From the NCBI GenBank assembly GCA_030605835.1, contig JAUWHO010000023.1, forward strand, positions 62,001 to 126,000: 64,000 nucleotides of DNA. Reading direction: 5' to 3'. This DNA is from Candidatus Zixiibacteriota bacterium. Lineage in GTDB: Bacteria; Zixibacteria; MSB-5A5; DG-27. A program made the translations under genes and the position numbers. The stretch's first letter is position 1. Each line of letters starts with the position of its first letter. The notes under the pieces were generated by a model. That model did no database searches. It worked only from the letters and a program-made list of their open reading frames with translations, and was not told where the DNA came from. Below are positions 26,625 to 35,958 of the stretch, in pieces.

Positions 26625-27815
26625 ATGATTCTTAGACTGCAATCAAACATACAGTTTATTTACGAGCTTGCTCTTGCACGGATGGAATTGAGGTCATTGG
26701 GTGTGAGTTTTAGGGTGAGAAATAGCCTTAGGTCATTCTCTGCTGATGGCACAGCTGATACATCAACGTTGAAGCACCGTTTGGCTTACTGCGAGAAGAT
26801 AGATGATGACTTTACCGACTATTACTTCATCCAGAAGTACAATCAAACCCGTTCCGTCAATCAATACCTGACGCACTGGATTTACCCATACAAAGGCAAA
26901 TATCATCCACAGATGATACGCAGTTTGCTGAATATTATTCGGCTTAAACCGGGTGAAACGGTTTTGGACCCGTTTATCGGAAGCGGAACGACGGCCGTCG
27001 AGGCGCAGCTCTTGGGTATCAACTGTATAGGGATTGATGTTTCTCGTTTGTGTACTTTAATATCCAAGGTCAAAACTGAATCAATATACGCATTCGAAGA
27101 AGTGAAAAGGCTTGCAGGCTCAGTCGCTCCCAGCAATGTTGAGTCGGTGCAATCCGACCTGATGAGAAAGAGAAGTTGGGAGGCTGCAAAAGATGAGAGA
27201 GTCCGTAATTTTTATCAAATGGCCGAGATGATTGCTCATAGCGATCAAGCGAGACGAGGGAAAGACTTTGTCAAGTCCTTCTATGAGAACATTGATAAAA
27301 TGATGGAATCTGTGAATGATTACAGGAATCTCTGCAAAGAACTTGCTCTTAAGCTAGGCAATGTTAACATAATCGAGGGTGATGCTCGACATTTAGATAT
27401 TCCTGCGAATTCCATAGATGGCATCATTACATCCCCTCCCTATTCCATCGCTTTGAACTACGTTGAAAATGACGCACACTCGCTAAAGGCTCTGGGTTAC
27501 GATCTCAACAAGATAAAGCAGGATTTCATTGGTGTTAGAGGTAGTGGATTTGAGAAGTTTAAATTATACAATGAAGATATGCGCATAGCTATAGGCGAAA
27601 TGTATCGAGTTCTGAAACCTGGGAGATTCTGCGTCATTGTGATTGGAAATGTCACCTATAGGAGCGAGGAAGTGCAGACCACCAATATAGTCATTGAAAC
27701 ATGTAAATCTGAAGGGTTTCAGTTGCTAAGGAAGGTAGATAAGATCATCTTTGGGCTATATAATATCATGCAAAAGGAATACATACTGATTTTTAAGAAG
27801 CCGGAGGAGAGATAG
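26625..27815 (+). CDS. Site-specific DNA methyltransferase (N4-cytosine/N6-adenine type)
   Basis: 396 residues. SAM-binding motif I 'VLDPFIGSGTTAVEAQLLG' lies at ~residues 106-124, and the catalytic motif IV 'IITSPPYSIALNY' only at ~267-279, with a ~140-residue helical stretch between. The end 'MYRVLKPGRFCVIVIGNV' is a typical methylase strand. 'SPPY' suits N4-cytosine or N6-adenine modification. The gene is richer in A/T and uses codons such as ATA and TTA more than its neighbours, suggesting transfer. It ends 1 nt before a PD-(D/E)XK-like gene, forming a restriction-modification pair. Recognition site unknown. Confidence 0.87.
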   Translation: MILRLQSNIQFIYELALARMELRSLGVSFRVRNSLRSFSADGTADTSTLKHRLAYCEKIDDDFTDYYFIQKYNQTRSVNQYLTHWIYPYKGKYHPQMIRSLLNIIRLKPGETVLDPFIGSGTTAVEAQLLGINCIGIDVSRLCTLISKVKTESIYAFEEVKRLAGSVAPSNVESVQSDLMRKRSWEAAKDERVRNFYQMAEMIAHSDQARRGKDFVKSFYENIDKMMESVNDYRNLCKELALKLGNVNIIEGDARHLDIPANSIDGIITSPPYSIALNYVENDAHSLKALGYDLNKIKQDFIGVRGSGFEKFKLYNEDMRIAIGEMYRVLKPGRFCVIVIGNVTYRSEEVQTTNIVIETCKSEGFQLLRKVDKIIFGLYNIMQKEYILIFKKPEER

Positions 27816-27816
27816 A

Positions 27817-28485
27817 TTGCGGAAGAATGATGAATATATCCGCCAACTGGAAAAAGTAATATCAAAGTTCATGTCACCACTTGATGACATTCCCTTTCCT
27901 GTTGCGATAAAAGCTATTTCAGGCCGTGAGGTGCTCGCTTTTGACAGGAGAGAGAGAAAAGACAGGGAACTGTTGGAAAAGCTAAGCAGAGCTGCGGAAT
28001 TGGCCGGAAACGCAGCCTATAGTAAAGGTATTGAATCTAGGCGCGCAAATGAAGTTGGTAATTATATTGAACCTTATGTAAAGGGAGCCTTGAAGGAGGT
28101 TGGACTTTCCGCAGAAACACCGGTAACTATAACGGGCAAAAGGCAAAGCAGCGGCTACCCCGATATCGAAATCACCGACAGTTATGAGAGAACCACCTAT
28201 TTGGAATGTAAGACATACAATCTCAGAAACATTGGCACTACTCAGAGAGCATTTTATTTCTCACCTTCAAAGAAGGCATGCAAAATCACTAAGGATGCTA
28301 GGCATCTCATTTTAAGTTTTCAGATAGAAACTACCACGAGGAAAGGAAGGAGGGTATACGTACCTGTCCATTGGCGTGTATATGACACAGATACTATGCT
28401 TGTACAGGTTAAGCACGAATTCAATGCAAGCAATATACAGATTTATAGAGAAGATTCTCTTTTAGCTCAAGGTAAAATTAAGTAA
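27817..28485 (+). CDS. Putative type II restriction endonuclease (PD-(D/E)XK fold)
   Basis: 222 residues from a TTG start that follows GGAGGAGAG at good spacing, one base after the methyltransferase stop. 'SSGYPDIEITDS...TTYLECKTYN' has the PD...ExK catalytic spacing of restriction-type nucleases. It contains no recognised DNA-binding domain, and the name of a family does not come to mind, so the assignment rests on the motif and on its methyltransferase partner. Composition is AT-rich like the partner. It should cleave unmethylated sites; the target sequence cannot be predicted. Confidence 0.72.
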   Translation: MRKNDEYIRQLEKVISKFMSPLDDIPFPVAIKAISGREVLAFDRRERKDRELLEKLSRAAELAGNAAYSKGIESRRANEVGNYIEPYVKGALKEVGLSAETPVTITGKRQSSGYPDIEITDSYERTTYLECKTYNLRNIGTTQRAFYFSPSKKACKITKDARHLILSFQIETTTRKGRRVYVPVHWRVYDTDTMLVQVKHEFNASNIQIYREDSLLAQGKIK

Positions 28486-28491
28486 TTGATA

Positions 28492-29070
28492 ATGTCCAAT
28501 AAACGAGAAGTCAAACCTCAGACGATGCTGATTCCCCTGCCGGCGGTCATGGTGAGCTGTGCTTTACCCGAGGGGAGACCAAACATCATCACCGTCGCCT
28601 GGGTGGGGGTGGCCTGCAGTGAGCCCCCGATGATCTCGATCGGAATCCGGAAGACCCGCTATTCTCACAAGATCATTTCCGAATCCGGCGAGTTCGTGAT
28701 CAACATCGCCAGCGAGGATCAGCTCAAAGCGGTCGATTTCTGTGGAGTGGTCTCTGGTAAAGACCTGGACAAATTCAAGGAGGCCGGGCTCACCCCCTTG
28801 AAGGCCAAGAGGGTCAATGTTCCTCTCATAAAGGAATGCCCCATAAATCTGGAGTGTTCGGTGCGTTACACTTTAGAGCTCGGCAGTCACGACCTCTTCA
28901 TAGGTGAGATCCTAGCGACTCACATGGACGAAGAGGTGCTCGACAACGCCGGAAGGCCCGACATCGCGAAACTGAAACCCTTCGTCTACTGCACCAAAGC
29001 CCACCAGTACTGGGGAGGGTTTTCGAAGATGTTGGCGGAATACGGTTTCACCAGAGGCAAGACCTCCTGA
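28492..29070 (+). CDS. Flavin reductase-like (FMN-binding split barrel) protein
   Basis: 192 residues from ATG 28492. 'LIPLPAVMVSCALPEGRPNIITVAWVGVACSEPPMISIGIRKTRYSHKII' and 'GEFVINIASEDQLKAVDFCG' match the flavin reductase-like/flavoredoxin family that binds FMN and passes electrons from NAD(P)H or a protein donor. The gene returns to the local GC-rich codon style right after the AT-rich R-M pair, marking the right border of that insertion. tgt follows closely, so it may head the housekeeping operon. Physiological partner unknown. Confidence 0.88.
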   Translation: MSNKREVKPQTMLIPLPAVMVSCALPEGRPNIITVAWVGVACSEPPMISIGIRKTRYSHKIISESGEFVINIASEDQLKAVDFCGVVSGKDLDKFKEAGLTPLKAKRVNVPLIKECPINLECSVRYTLELGSHDLFIGEILATHMDEEVLDNAGRPDIAKLKPFVYCTKAHQYWGGFSKMLAEYGFTRGKTS

Positions 29071-29092
29071 AGGGACCATAGAGCTGCTCAAA

Positions 29093-30250
29093 TTGGACCA
29101 CTCTCCAGAAACTTTCAGATTTGAAATCCTCTGTAAGGATGGGGAATCCTCGGCGAGGGTAGGTAGGATCACTACCGCCCACGGGCAGATCCATACTCCC
29201 GCCTTTATGCCCATCGGCACCCAGGGAACGGTGAAGACCTTCGAGGCCGGGGAGTTGGAGGAGTTGGGAGCTCAAATCATTCTGGGAAACACCTATCACC
29301 TCTATCTCCGGCCCGGCCCGGAAGTCATAGAGTCTTGCGGGGGATTGCACCGCTTCATCAGCTGGAGGCGGCCGCTTTTGACCGACTCCGGAGGCTTTCA
29401 ATTTTACAGCCTCAAGGTCTTGAATAAGATCAACGACGAGGGCATAGAGTTTCAATCCCACATAGATGGTTCCCGACACTCTTTCACTCCCGAAAGGGCA
29501 ATTAAAATTCAACATCAGTTAGGGGCTGACATAATAATGGCCCTGGACGAATGTCCCCCGTATGAGGCCGGGCAAAGTTACGTCGCCGTGGCTACCGAGA
29601 GGACCGTGAGGTGGGCCAAGAGGTGTCTCTCCGAACATACGAAGTTAAGCGAGAAGAAGCAGGGCTTGTCTCTCTTCGGAATCCTTCAGGGTGGAGTCTA
29701 CCCGGAGTTGAGGAGGGGCTGTGCCGAGGCTTTACTCAGCTACGATTTCCCCGGCTATGCCATCGGCGGCCTGGCGGTGGGAGAGCCAAGAGAGGCCACC
29801 TTCGAGATCTTGCCGGTGTGCACCGAGTCCCTGCCGGAGGAGAAACCCCGTTACCTGATGGGAGTGGGGACTCCAAGAGACATAGTTGAAGCCGTCGCCG
29901 CCGGGGTGGATCTGTTCGATTGTGTCCTCCCCACCAGGAACGCCCGCAACGGAACGGTGTTCACCCGCCAGGGAAAGATGGTCATCAAGGGGGCCAGCTA
30001 CGCTCGTGATCCCGCCCCCATTGAGGAGGAATGCGGTTGTCTGGCCTGCCATCGTTACAGTCGGGCTTATATCCGCCACCTGCTGTCGGTCGGAGAAATC
30101 TTGGGATTGCGCTTGACAAGTTGGCACAATCTTTATTTCTATCTACAGCTGATGCGGCAAATTCGCGAGGCTGTCTCGGAGGGGAGGTTTAAGAGCTGGA
30201 AAAAGAGCTTTTTGGAATCATACCAGGAAAGGAAAGAAACGGAGGGTTAA
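29093..30250 (+). CDS. tgt: Queuine/preQ1 tRNA-ribosyltransferase
   Basis: 385 residues, TTG start. 'THTPAFMPIGTQGTVKTF'-like opening ('IHTPAFMPIGTQGTVK'), 'LLTDSGGFQFYSL' (catalytic Asp), 'GILQGGVYPELRR', 'YAIGGLAVGE', 'FDCVLPTRNARNG' (nucleophile Asp) and the zinc site 'CGCLACHRYSRAYIRHL...SWHNL' are intact. The enzyme exchanges guanine-34 of Asp/Asn/His/Tyr tRNAs for preQ1 on the way to queuosine. The common order tgt-yajC holds here; yajC starts 4 nt after the stop. Confidence 0.96.
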   Translation: MDHSPETFRFEILCKDGESSARVGRITTAHGQIHTPAFMPIGTQGTVKTFEAGELEELGAQIILGNTYHLYLRPGPEVIESCGGLHRFISWRRPLLTDSGGFQFYSLKVLNKINDEGIEFQSHIDGSRHSFTPERAIKIQHQLGADIIMALDECPPYEAGQSYVAVATERTVRWAKRCLSEHTKLSEKKQGLSLFGILQGGVYPELRRGCAEALLSYDFPGYAIGGLAVGEPREATFEILPVCTESLPEEKPRYLMGVGTPRDIVEAVAAGVDLFDCVLPTRNARNGTVFTRQGKMVIKGASYARDPAPIEEECGCLACHRYSRAYIRHLLSVGEILGLRLTSWHNLYFYLQLMRQIREAVSEGRFKSWKKSFLESYQERKETEG

Positions 30251-30254
30251 GATT

Positions 30255-30575
30255 TTGTTTTCTGTAGCTTACGCCATGGGGACCGGCGGAGGAGGCGAGT
30301 CCGCCGGAGGCGGCGGATTGATGGCCTTTCTCCCATTTGTGCTCATCATCGTGATTTTCTATTTCCTCTTGATACGTCCCCAACAGAAAAAACAGAAAAA
30401 ACATCGAGAGATGCTTGGCACCTTGAGCAAGGGGGACCGGGTGGTGACCAGTGGCGGAATGTTCGGGACTATCGTGGGAATAAGCGACAAAGACAACATC
30501 GTGGTTCTGAGGATCGGAGAGAACACCAAGGTGGAGTTTCTGAGATCCTCGATCGCGGGGAAGGCCGACAAATAA
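30255..30575 (+). CDS. yajC: Preprotein translocase subunit YajC
   Basis: 106 residues. A Gly-rich N-terminus precedes one membrane helix ('FLPFVLIIVIFYFLLIRPQQKKQKKHREM', ~25-45) and the YajC soluble domain 'LSKGDRVVTSGGMFGTIVGI'. YajC associates with SecDF and the Sec translocon. The start codon is TTG. In most genomes secD and secF follow; here def follows, so the SecDF genes must be elsewhere. Confidence 0.94.
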   Translation: MFSVAYAMGTGGGGESAGGGGLMAFLPFVLIIVIFYFLLIRPQQKKQKKHREMLGTLSKGDRVVTSGGMFGTIVGISDKDNIVVLRIGENTKVEFLRSSIAGKADK

Positions 30576-30670
30576 AGAGGGAGGTTGAGCCCCCGAGAAG
30601 CTCCGAGCCCTGGGAATGCTCCAATCTGATCGAGGGCCTCGGGGATCGATAGCAAAGCGGCGGTGTGGCC

Positions 30671-31183
30671 ATGGAAGTATTGAGGGTGAGAGTTTACGGC
30701 GACCCCGTCTTGAGGCAGGTGGCCCGAGAGGTGAGAAAGATCAACGGCAAATTGGCAGAGCTGGCCGAGAGCATGCTGCAGACTATGAGGCATAACAAGG
30801 CGGTGGGGCTGGCGGCCAATCAGGTCGGAGAGCTCTATCGCATCTTCGCTCTGGACGCCTCTTTGCAGTCCCCCGAATTCGAGCCGTTCATATTGATTAA
30901 CCCTGAGATCGTGGAGGTCTCGGGAGTGCAGGTGCGGGAGGAGGGGTGTCTGTCGTTTCCGGGGATCTTCGAGAAGATCGAGCGGCCCCAGCGAGTGACT
31001 GTAAAGGGTTTGAACCTGGAGGGCGAGGAGTTGCAGTTTGAAGGCGAGGGCATTGTCGCCAGAGCCATCCTACACGAGCTCGACCATCTGAACGGGAGGC
31101 TCATCATCGACCACGTGGGGTCTATCAAAAAGCAGCTAATCTCGGCTCGGATGAGGAAAATCTCCAAGGGAAACTCTCCTTAG
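30671..31183 (+). CDS. def: Peptide deformylase
   Basis: 170 residues from ATG 30671; the track GTG two codons earlier lacks benefit. All three signature motifs are present: 'VGLAANQVGE', 'EEGCLSFPG' (Cys ligand) and 'HELDHLNG' (two His ligands and catalytic Glu). It removes the formyl group from nascent proteins. fmt lies 55 nt downstream, the classical def-fmt pair. Confidence 0.97.
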   Translation: MEVLRVRVYGDPVLRQVAREVRKINGKLAELAESMLQTMRHNKAVGLAANQVGELYRIFALDASLQSPEFEPFILINPEIVEVSGVQVREEGCLSFPGIFEKIERPQRVTVKGLNLEGEELQFEGEGIVARAILHELDHLNGRLIIDHVGSIKKQLISARMRKISKGNSP

Positions 31184-31238
31184 AGGTCGAGACTCGACGA
31201 CCCAGCTACCCCTGCCGAAGGCGGATGGATGAGGTGGA

Positions 31239-32171
31239 ATGAGAGTACTATTTTGCGGCAATCCGGAATTTGCCCTCCCCAGTTTAGAGGTGATCGTCAG
31301 CGCCAGCTATGAAGTCGCCGCAGTAATTACCTCTCCAGACCGGCCCAAGGGCCGGGGGTTGAAGCTCTCAGCTCCGGCGGTCAAACAGAAAGCATTGGAG
31401 TTGGGACTCCGAGTTTTGCAGCCCTCACAGCTCAAGGAGCAAGGATTCTTAACCGAGGTTAAGTCCTTGAATGCGGAGGTGATGGTGGTAGTTGCCTTCA
31501 GGATTCTGCCCCCGGAGCTGTTCCTGTTGCCCTCCAGGGCTACCTTCAACTTGCATGCCTCTCTGCTTCCCCGCTACCGGGGAGCCGCCCCCATCAACTG
31601 GGCCATCATAAACGGCGAGACCGAGACCGGACTGACCACTTTTTTCCTGAAAAGGAAGGTCGATACTGGCGATACTATCTTACAGAGGCGGGTGGAGATC
31701 GGGGAGGAGGAGACTTTTGGGGAGCTCAGTCAGAGGTTATCGCATCAGGGTGCGGAGCTGGTCCTGGACAGTTTGAAGCTCTTGCAAAGCGGGGAGGTCA
31801 AGACTACCGCCCAAGATGAAAGTATGGCCACCAGAGCACCTAAGATAGAGAAGGAACATTGTCGGATAGATTGGAGTAAGAAAGCTGAGGAGGTTAGAAA
31901 CCTGATTCGAGGGCTCTCCCCCCTGCCGGGGGCATACACCCATTTCCGGGGGAAGACTTTGAAACTCTATCGCTCGCAGCGGAGCGGTGATCTTGAGTTG
32001 AGCGGCCGGCCGGGAGAGGTGCTATTGTCAAGTCCCAAAGAGGGGACGGCAATCGCCTGCGGGGAGGCCTCCCTTTGGCTTCAGGAGTTGCAGCTCGAGG
32101 GGAAAAAAGCGATAACTGGTCAGGAGTTCGTTCGTGGTTATAGAGTTGAGGTCGGCGAGGTCTTAGGATGA
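31239..32171 (+). CDS. fmt: Methionyl-tRNA formyltransferase
   Basis: 310 residues. 'MRVLFCGNPEFALPSLEVI' opening, the folate/catalytic motif 'FNLHASLLPRYRGAAPINWAIINGE' with Asn/His/Asp set, 'GLTTFFLKRKVDTGDTI' and a C-terminal OB-like domain ('TLKLYRSQR...') are present. It formylates initiator Met-tRNA using 10-formyl-THF. Its stop overlaps the ATG of the DUF116 gene (ATGA), so the two are translationally coupled. Confidence 0.97.
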   Translation: MRVLFCGNPEFALPSLEVIVSASYEVAAVITSPDRPKGRGLKLSAPAVKQKALELGLRVLQPSQLKEQGFLTEVKSLNAEVMVVVAFRILPPELFLLPSRATFNLHASLLPRYRGAAPINWAIINGETETGLTTFFLKRKVDTGDTILQRRVEIGEEETFGELSQRLSHQGAELVLDSLKLLQSGEVKTTAQDESMATRAPKIEKEHCRIDWSKKAEEVRNLIRGLSPLPGAYTHFRGKTLKLYRSQRSGDLELSGRPGEVLLSSPKEGTAIACGEASLWLQELQLEGKKAITGQEFVRGYRVEVGEVLG

Positions 32172-32929
32172 AGAGCAAGTGGATTTTCCTGCGGCTTTCG
32201 ATTCTCTCGCTGGCAATTCTCGTAGTCTCTTTTGCCGCCTTATGGTATTTGATAGCGCCAAGGTTGGAGGAGTTCAATGTCTATCTGGCTTGGGTCATCA
32301 GATTGGCGATGATAGCCTCCCTGGGAACAGTTGCCATCGGGTTGGGTCTCATAGTTCTCTCCTCCGGTACCGAAAGGGATTTCCTCTGGCCCCGCGGGGA
32401 GAAACAGGTTACCGTAAAAGTCCTTTTCCCCCTCAACATCGTTCTGGGAAGACTATTGGGGATCTCCAAAGACACCGTCAGAAGCTCCTTCGTGGAGGTA
32501 AATAACTCCCTGGTCAAAGCCTCTCGAAAGCGCATTGAGGGTCGTCGGGTGTTGATTTTGCTTTCCCAGTGTCTCCAGAATTTCGACTGTCCCCACCGCG
32601 TCACCGCCACCCATCTCAACTGCAAACGTTGTGGGAAGTGTCAGTTGGGCGAGATCATCACTCTGAAGGAGAAATACGAGGCCGAGCTTGCGGTCGCCAC
32701 CGGGGGCACCCTGGCGAGGAAAATCATTGTAGATACCAGACCCAGCGCAATCGTGGCCGTCGCCTGTGAGCGGGACCTGACCAGCGGAATTCAGGACGCC
32801 TATCCCGTTCCGGTCTTCGGGGTTTTGAACAGGCGCCCTTATGGCCCCTGTTACAACACTGAGATTGACCTCGACCGCCTGGAGACAGCAGTGGAGTTTA
32901 TGTCCAATGGTTGTGGCAATGCCAACTAA
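32168..32929 (+). CDS. DUF116 membrane protein
   Basis: 253 residues. Two membrane helices (~8-30 and ~40-63) precede a cytosolic cysteine-rich domain: 'LLSQCLQNFDCPHRVTATHLNCKRCGKCQLGEI', 'AVACERDLTSGIQDA' and 'PVFGVLNRRPYGPCYNTEIDL'. This matches DUF116, a family of unknown function whose Cys pattern suggests an iron-sulfur or zinc site. DUF116 genes often neighbour fmt, as here. The overlap with both fmt and rng argues for one operon. Confidence 0.88.
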   Translation: MKSKWIFLRLSILSLAILVVSFAALWYLIAPRLEEFNVYLAWVIRLAMIASLGTVAIGLGLIVLSSGTERDFLWPRGEKQVTVKVLFPLNIVLGRLLGISKDTVRSSFVEVNNSLVKASRKRIEGRRVLILLSQCLQNFDCPHRVTATHLNCKRCGKCQLGEIITLKEKYEAELAVATGGTLARKIIVDTRPSAIVAVACERDLTSGIQDAYPVPVFGVLNRRPYGPCYNTEIDLDRLETAVEFMSNGCGNAN

Positions 32930-34493
32930 CCAGCAAAATATCAAAACAGATATTATCATCAGCGTCTCCGACTACGAGACTCGGATTGCCATCTTGGAGG
33001 ACGAGCGTCTGGTCGAACTTCTAGTGGAAAGGCCGGAGAAGGAGCGGATGGTGGGGGACATCTACAAGGGGAAAATCACCGCGGTTCTTGGCGGCCTGCA
33101 GGCCGCATTCGTCGACATCGGAGGTGCCAAAAGCGCTTTTCTGCATCTTTCCGATGTCGGTGCCTTCGGAGGCGGGACCGATCTTTTATTCGATATGGAG
33201 CTGGACGACGAATCTCTGGCGGAGTTTGCCTCCAAGAGGAAAGGCCCTCGCTCCAGGATCCAGGACATTTTTCAAAGGGGGCAGGAGGTTTTGGTGCAGG
33301 TCATCAAGGAGGCCATCGGGGATAAGGGCCCCAAGGCGACCTCGGAGATCTCGCTGCCGGGACGCTACCTGGTCTTAGTGCCGGGGGCCGAACATGTCGG
33401 CGTCTCCAGAAAGATCACCGGCTGGGACGAGAAAAAGAGACTTAAGCGTTTAGCCAGGGAGCAAAGACCGGATGGCTTCGGGCTTATCGTCCGCACCGTG
33501 GGAGAGGGGAAAACCGAAAAGGAATTCGAAGCCGACATTAAGATGCTCACCAGACTGTGGAGGAAAATCAAAAAGAGGGTGGAACGGCGCACCGCTCCCA
33601 GTCTGCTCCACAAAGATATGGAGGTCACCTCCGGCATAATCCGCGACTTACTCTCGCCGGAGGTTGACCGGGTGGTTATCGACTCCAGGCGAGATTACCG
33701 CAAGATCGTCTCCTATCTGGGGGCAGTCGCCCCCAACTTGCGCTCCAAGGTCGAATACTACAACCAGCTCACGCCGATCTTTGACGATTTCGGAATTGAG
33801 CCCCAGATAGAGCGGATGCTCGACCGGAAGGTCTGGATCAAAAAAGGTGCTTACATCGTGATCGACCAGACGGAGGCCCTGGTGACCATCGACGTCAACA
33901 CCGGGCGCTTCACCGGGAGGGGGAGCCAGGAGGCCACCATTTTGGTGACTAACATCGAGGCCGCCAAGGAGATCGCTCGCCAGATAAGGCTCCGCGACAT
34001 CGGGGGGATTCTCGTCATCGATTTCATCGATATGAGTCTGAAGGAGAACCGCAAGAGGTTGTTCGACGAGTTCAAGGCAGCCTTGAGGCCGGACCGCTCC
34101 AAGACCTTCATCTATCCTCCCAGCGATCTGGGAATAGTCGAGATGACCAGGGAGCGAACCAAGCCCAGCCTGATGCACACCTTCAGCGAACCTTGTCCTC
34201 TCTGTTCCGGGATCGGGAGAGTCCTCTCCAAAGAGACCATCGCGGTTAAAGTGGAAAGATGGTTTGCCCGCGCCAAAGCCGGTTCGGGGTTGAGGAACTA
34301 CCGCCTGGTGCTTCATCCACTGGTGGCGGAGATTCTGGCCGATGGGGGCCAGGACCGCATCAAAAAGCTGTCTAAGCGTTTCGGCTACAAAATCGACCTC
34401 ATCCGCGACGCCAGCATGCATCCGGAGAACTTTAAGGTAATCTCCTCCGAGAGCGATGCCGATATCACCCAGAAGTTCCTGAGTCTGCGCTAG
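32919..34493 (+). CDS. rng: Ribonuclease G (Rne/Rng family)
   Basis: About 524 residues from ATG 32919; the ORF track extends into DUF116, and ATG 32907 is also possible. The S1 domain ('GDIYKGKITAVLGGLQAAFVDIGGAKSAFLHLSDV') is split by an acidic insert, then 'ISLPGRYLVLVPG', the catalytic acids in 'TIDVNTGRFTGRG' and 'VIDFIDM', and the zinc link 'CPLCSGIGRV' follow. It is an endoribonuclease acting in rRNA maturation and mRNA decay. No C-terminal degradosome scaffold is present, so RNase G fits better than RNase E. It overlaps the DUF116 stop by 11 nt. Confidence 0.95.
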   Translation: MPTNQQNIKTDIIISVSDYETRIAILEDERLVELLVERPEKERMVGDIYKGKITAVLGGLQAAFVDIGGAKSAFLHLSDVGAFGGGTDLLFDMELDDESLAEFASKRKGPRSRIQDIFQRGQEVLVQVIKEAIGDKGPKATSEISLPGRYLVLVPGAEHVGVSRKITGWDEKKRLKRLAREQRPDGFGLIVRTVGEGKTEKEFEADIKMLTRLWRKIKKRVERRTAPSLLHKDMEVTSGIIRDLLSPEVDRVVIDSRRDYRKIVSYLGAVAPNLRSKVEYYNQLTPIFDDFGIEPQIERMLDRKVWIKKGAYIVIDQTEALVTIDVNTGRFTGRGSQEATILVTNIEAAKEIARQIRLRDIGGILVIDFIDMSLKENRKRLFDEFKAALRPDRSKTFIYPPSDLGIVEMTRERTKPSLMHTFSEPCPLCSGIGRVLSKETIAVKVERWFARAKAGSGLRNYRLVLHPLVAEILADGGQDRIKKLSKRFGYKIDLIRDASMHPENFKVISSESDADITQKFLSLR

Positions 34494-34563
34494 CAACTGT
34501 CAAAAGCAAGAGGGGAACGGGGTTTGAGAGCGAACTCCCGATGGCGAGCAGGGAACAAAGGGG

Positions 34564-34591
34564 TTGCCCACCTTTCCAATTGTATTATATT
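34564..34591 (+). promoter_or_regulatory. Promoter for murA
   Basis: TTGCCC, 16 nt, TATATT, about 30 nt before the murA GTG. Confidence 0.5.
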
Positions 34592-34621
34592 GACGCCGTG
34601 ACAAAAGCCAGATAAGCTAAA

Positions 34622-35884
34622 GTGGATAAGTTCGTAATAACTGGTGGACGGAGGTTATCGGGGAGAGTTGAGATTGCCGGCTCCAAGAACGCGGTCTTGC
34701 CGATTTTGGCCGCCACCCTGTTGCCCGAAAAAGGCGAGAGCATAATTCACAACCTCCCCGATCTCAGAGATGTAGATATCTTCATGCAGGTGCTGGAGTA
34801 TCTGGGGGCGAGGGTTAAGAGATACCCTCAAGACAAAACCCTCGCAATCAACAGCGAAAACCTCAAGGGCAACGAAGCCCCTTACCATTTGGTGCGTAAG
34901 ATGCGAGCCTCCTTCCTGGTCTTTGGACCTCTTCTGGCTCGTTTCGGGAGGGCTCAGGTTTCACTGCCCGGGGGGTGTGTGCTGGGCCAGCGCTCGGTAA
35001 ATTTACACCTGTTGGGATTCACCCTCATGGGAGCTAAGATCTCGGAGGAGGGGGGCTACGTCATTGCGGAGGCCGACCGGCTCTCCGGCAGCACCATCCA
35101 TTTCGACCGCCCCACCCACACCGGAACCGAGAACCTCATGTTGGCGGGCAGCTTGGCCCGGGGCACGACCGTCCTGGTCAATGCCGCCTGCGACCCGGAG
35201 GTGGTGGATTTGGCCAATTGTCTAAACCGCATGGGTGCAAATATCTCCGGGGCGGGAACCTCCCAGATAACCATCACCGGTGTCAAAAGGTTACAGGCGG
35301 TGGAATACACCCCCATTCCCGACCGCCTGGAGGCCGGGACCTACATGATGGCGGCCGCCGTCACCGGAGGTCGTCTGGAGCTGGACGGTCCCAAAAGCGA
35401 CCATTTGGGAATAGTGGTGGATAAGCTGTCGACCATGGGAGCAGAGATCCAGGCCGAAGAGAAGCGGATCCGGATTCGGGGTCCTTCCCGACTGAAACCG
35501 ATTAAGGTGACCACCTATCCGTATCCCGGCTTTCCCACCGACTTGCAGAGCTCCATCATGGCGCTGGCCACCGTGGCAGACGGCGTCAGCCACATCCGCG
35601 AGACGGTGTTCGAGAACCGTTTCACTCATGTCATGGAGCTGAATCGCCTGGGAGCCTCGGTGGAGGTGTCCGGAGACGAAGCCACCGTAAATGGTGTGGA
35701 AAGATTGAAGGGGGCAAGTGTGATGGCCTCGGACATAAGGGCCGGAGCGGGACTGGTCTTGGCGGGACTCGCCGCCGAGGGGCAAACCGAGGTATTACGA
35801 GTCTATCACATTGACCGGGGTTACGAGCATATGGAGTCAAAATTAGCCTCCCTGGGAGCCGAGATCGAGAGGAGACCGCAGTAG
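34622..35884 (+). CDS. murA: UDP-N-acetylglucosamine 1-carboxyvinyltransferase
   Basis: 420 residues, usual length. 'GRVEIAGSKNAVLPILAATLL' with the UDP-GlcNAc-contacting Lys-Asn, 'KMRASFLVFGPLLARFG' and the active-site Cys in 'SLPGGCVLGQRSVNLH' (the residue alkylated by fosfomycin) are present, as is 'YPGFPTDLQSSIMALAT'. It catalyses the first committed step of peptidoglycan synthesis. GTG start gives the conserved 'MDKFVITGG' start. It has its own promoter-like sequence. Confidence 0.97.
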   Translation: MDKFVITGGRRLSGRVEIAGSKNAVLPILAATLLPEKGESIIHNLPDLRDVDIFMQVLEYLGARVKRYPQDKTLAINSENLKGNEAPYHLVRKMRASFLVFGPLLARFGRAQVSLPGGCVLGQRSVNLHLLGFTLMGAKISEEGGYVIAEADRLSGSTIHFDRPTHTGTENLMLAGSLARGTTVLVNAACDPEVVDLANCLNRMGANISGAGTSQITITGVKRLQAVEYTPIPDRLEAGTYMMAAAVTGGRLELDGPKSDHLGIVVDKLSTMGAEIQAEEKRIRIRGPSRLKPIKVTTYPYPGFPTDLQSSIMALATVADGVSHIRETVFENRFTHVMELNRLGASVEVSGDEATVNGVERLKGASVMASDIRAGAGLVLAGLAAEGQTEVLRVYHIDRGYEHMESKLASLGAEIERRPQ

Positions 35885-35958
35885 AGCTAAAGAGGGCGGG
35901 AACATGCTTACACTCCAGAAGTTGAACAGAATAGAGTTGTAGAATCGAGGTTTGAACC

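Noticed and set aside
33648-34496. 282-residue antisense ORF opposite rng
   Set aside because: Shadow of the RNase G gene.
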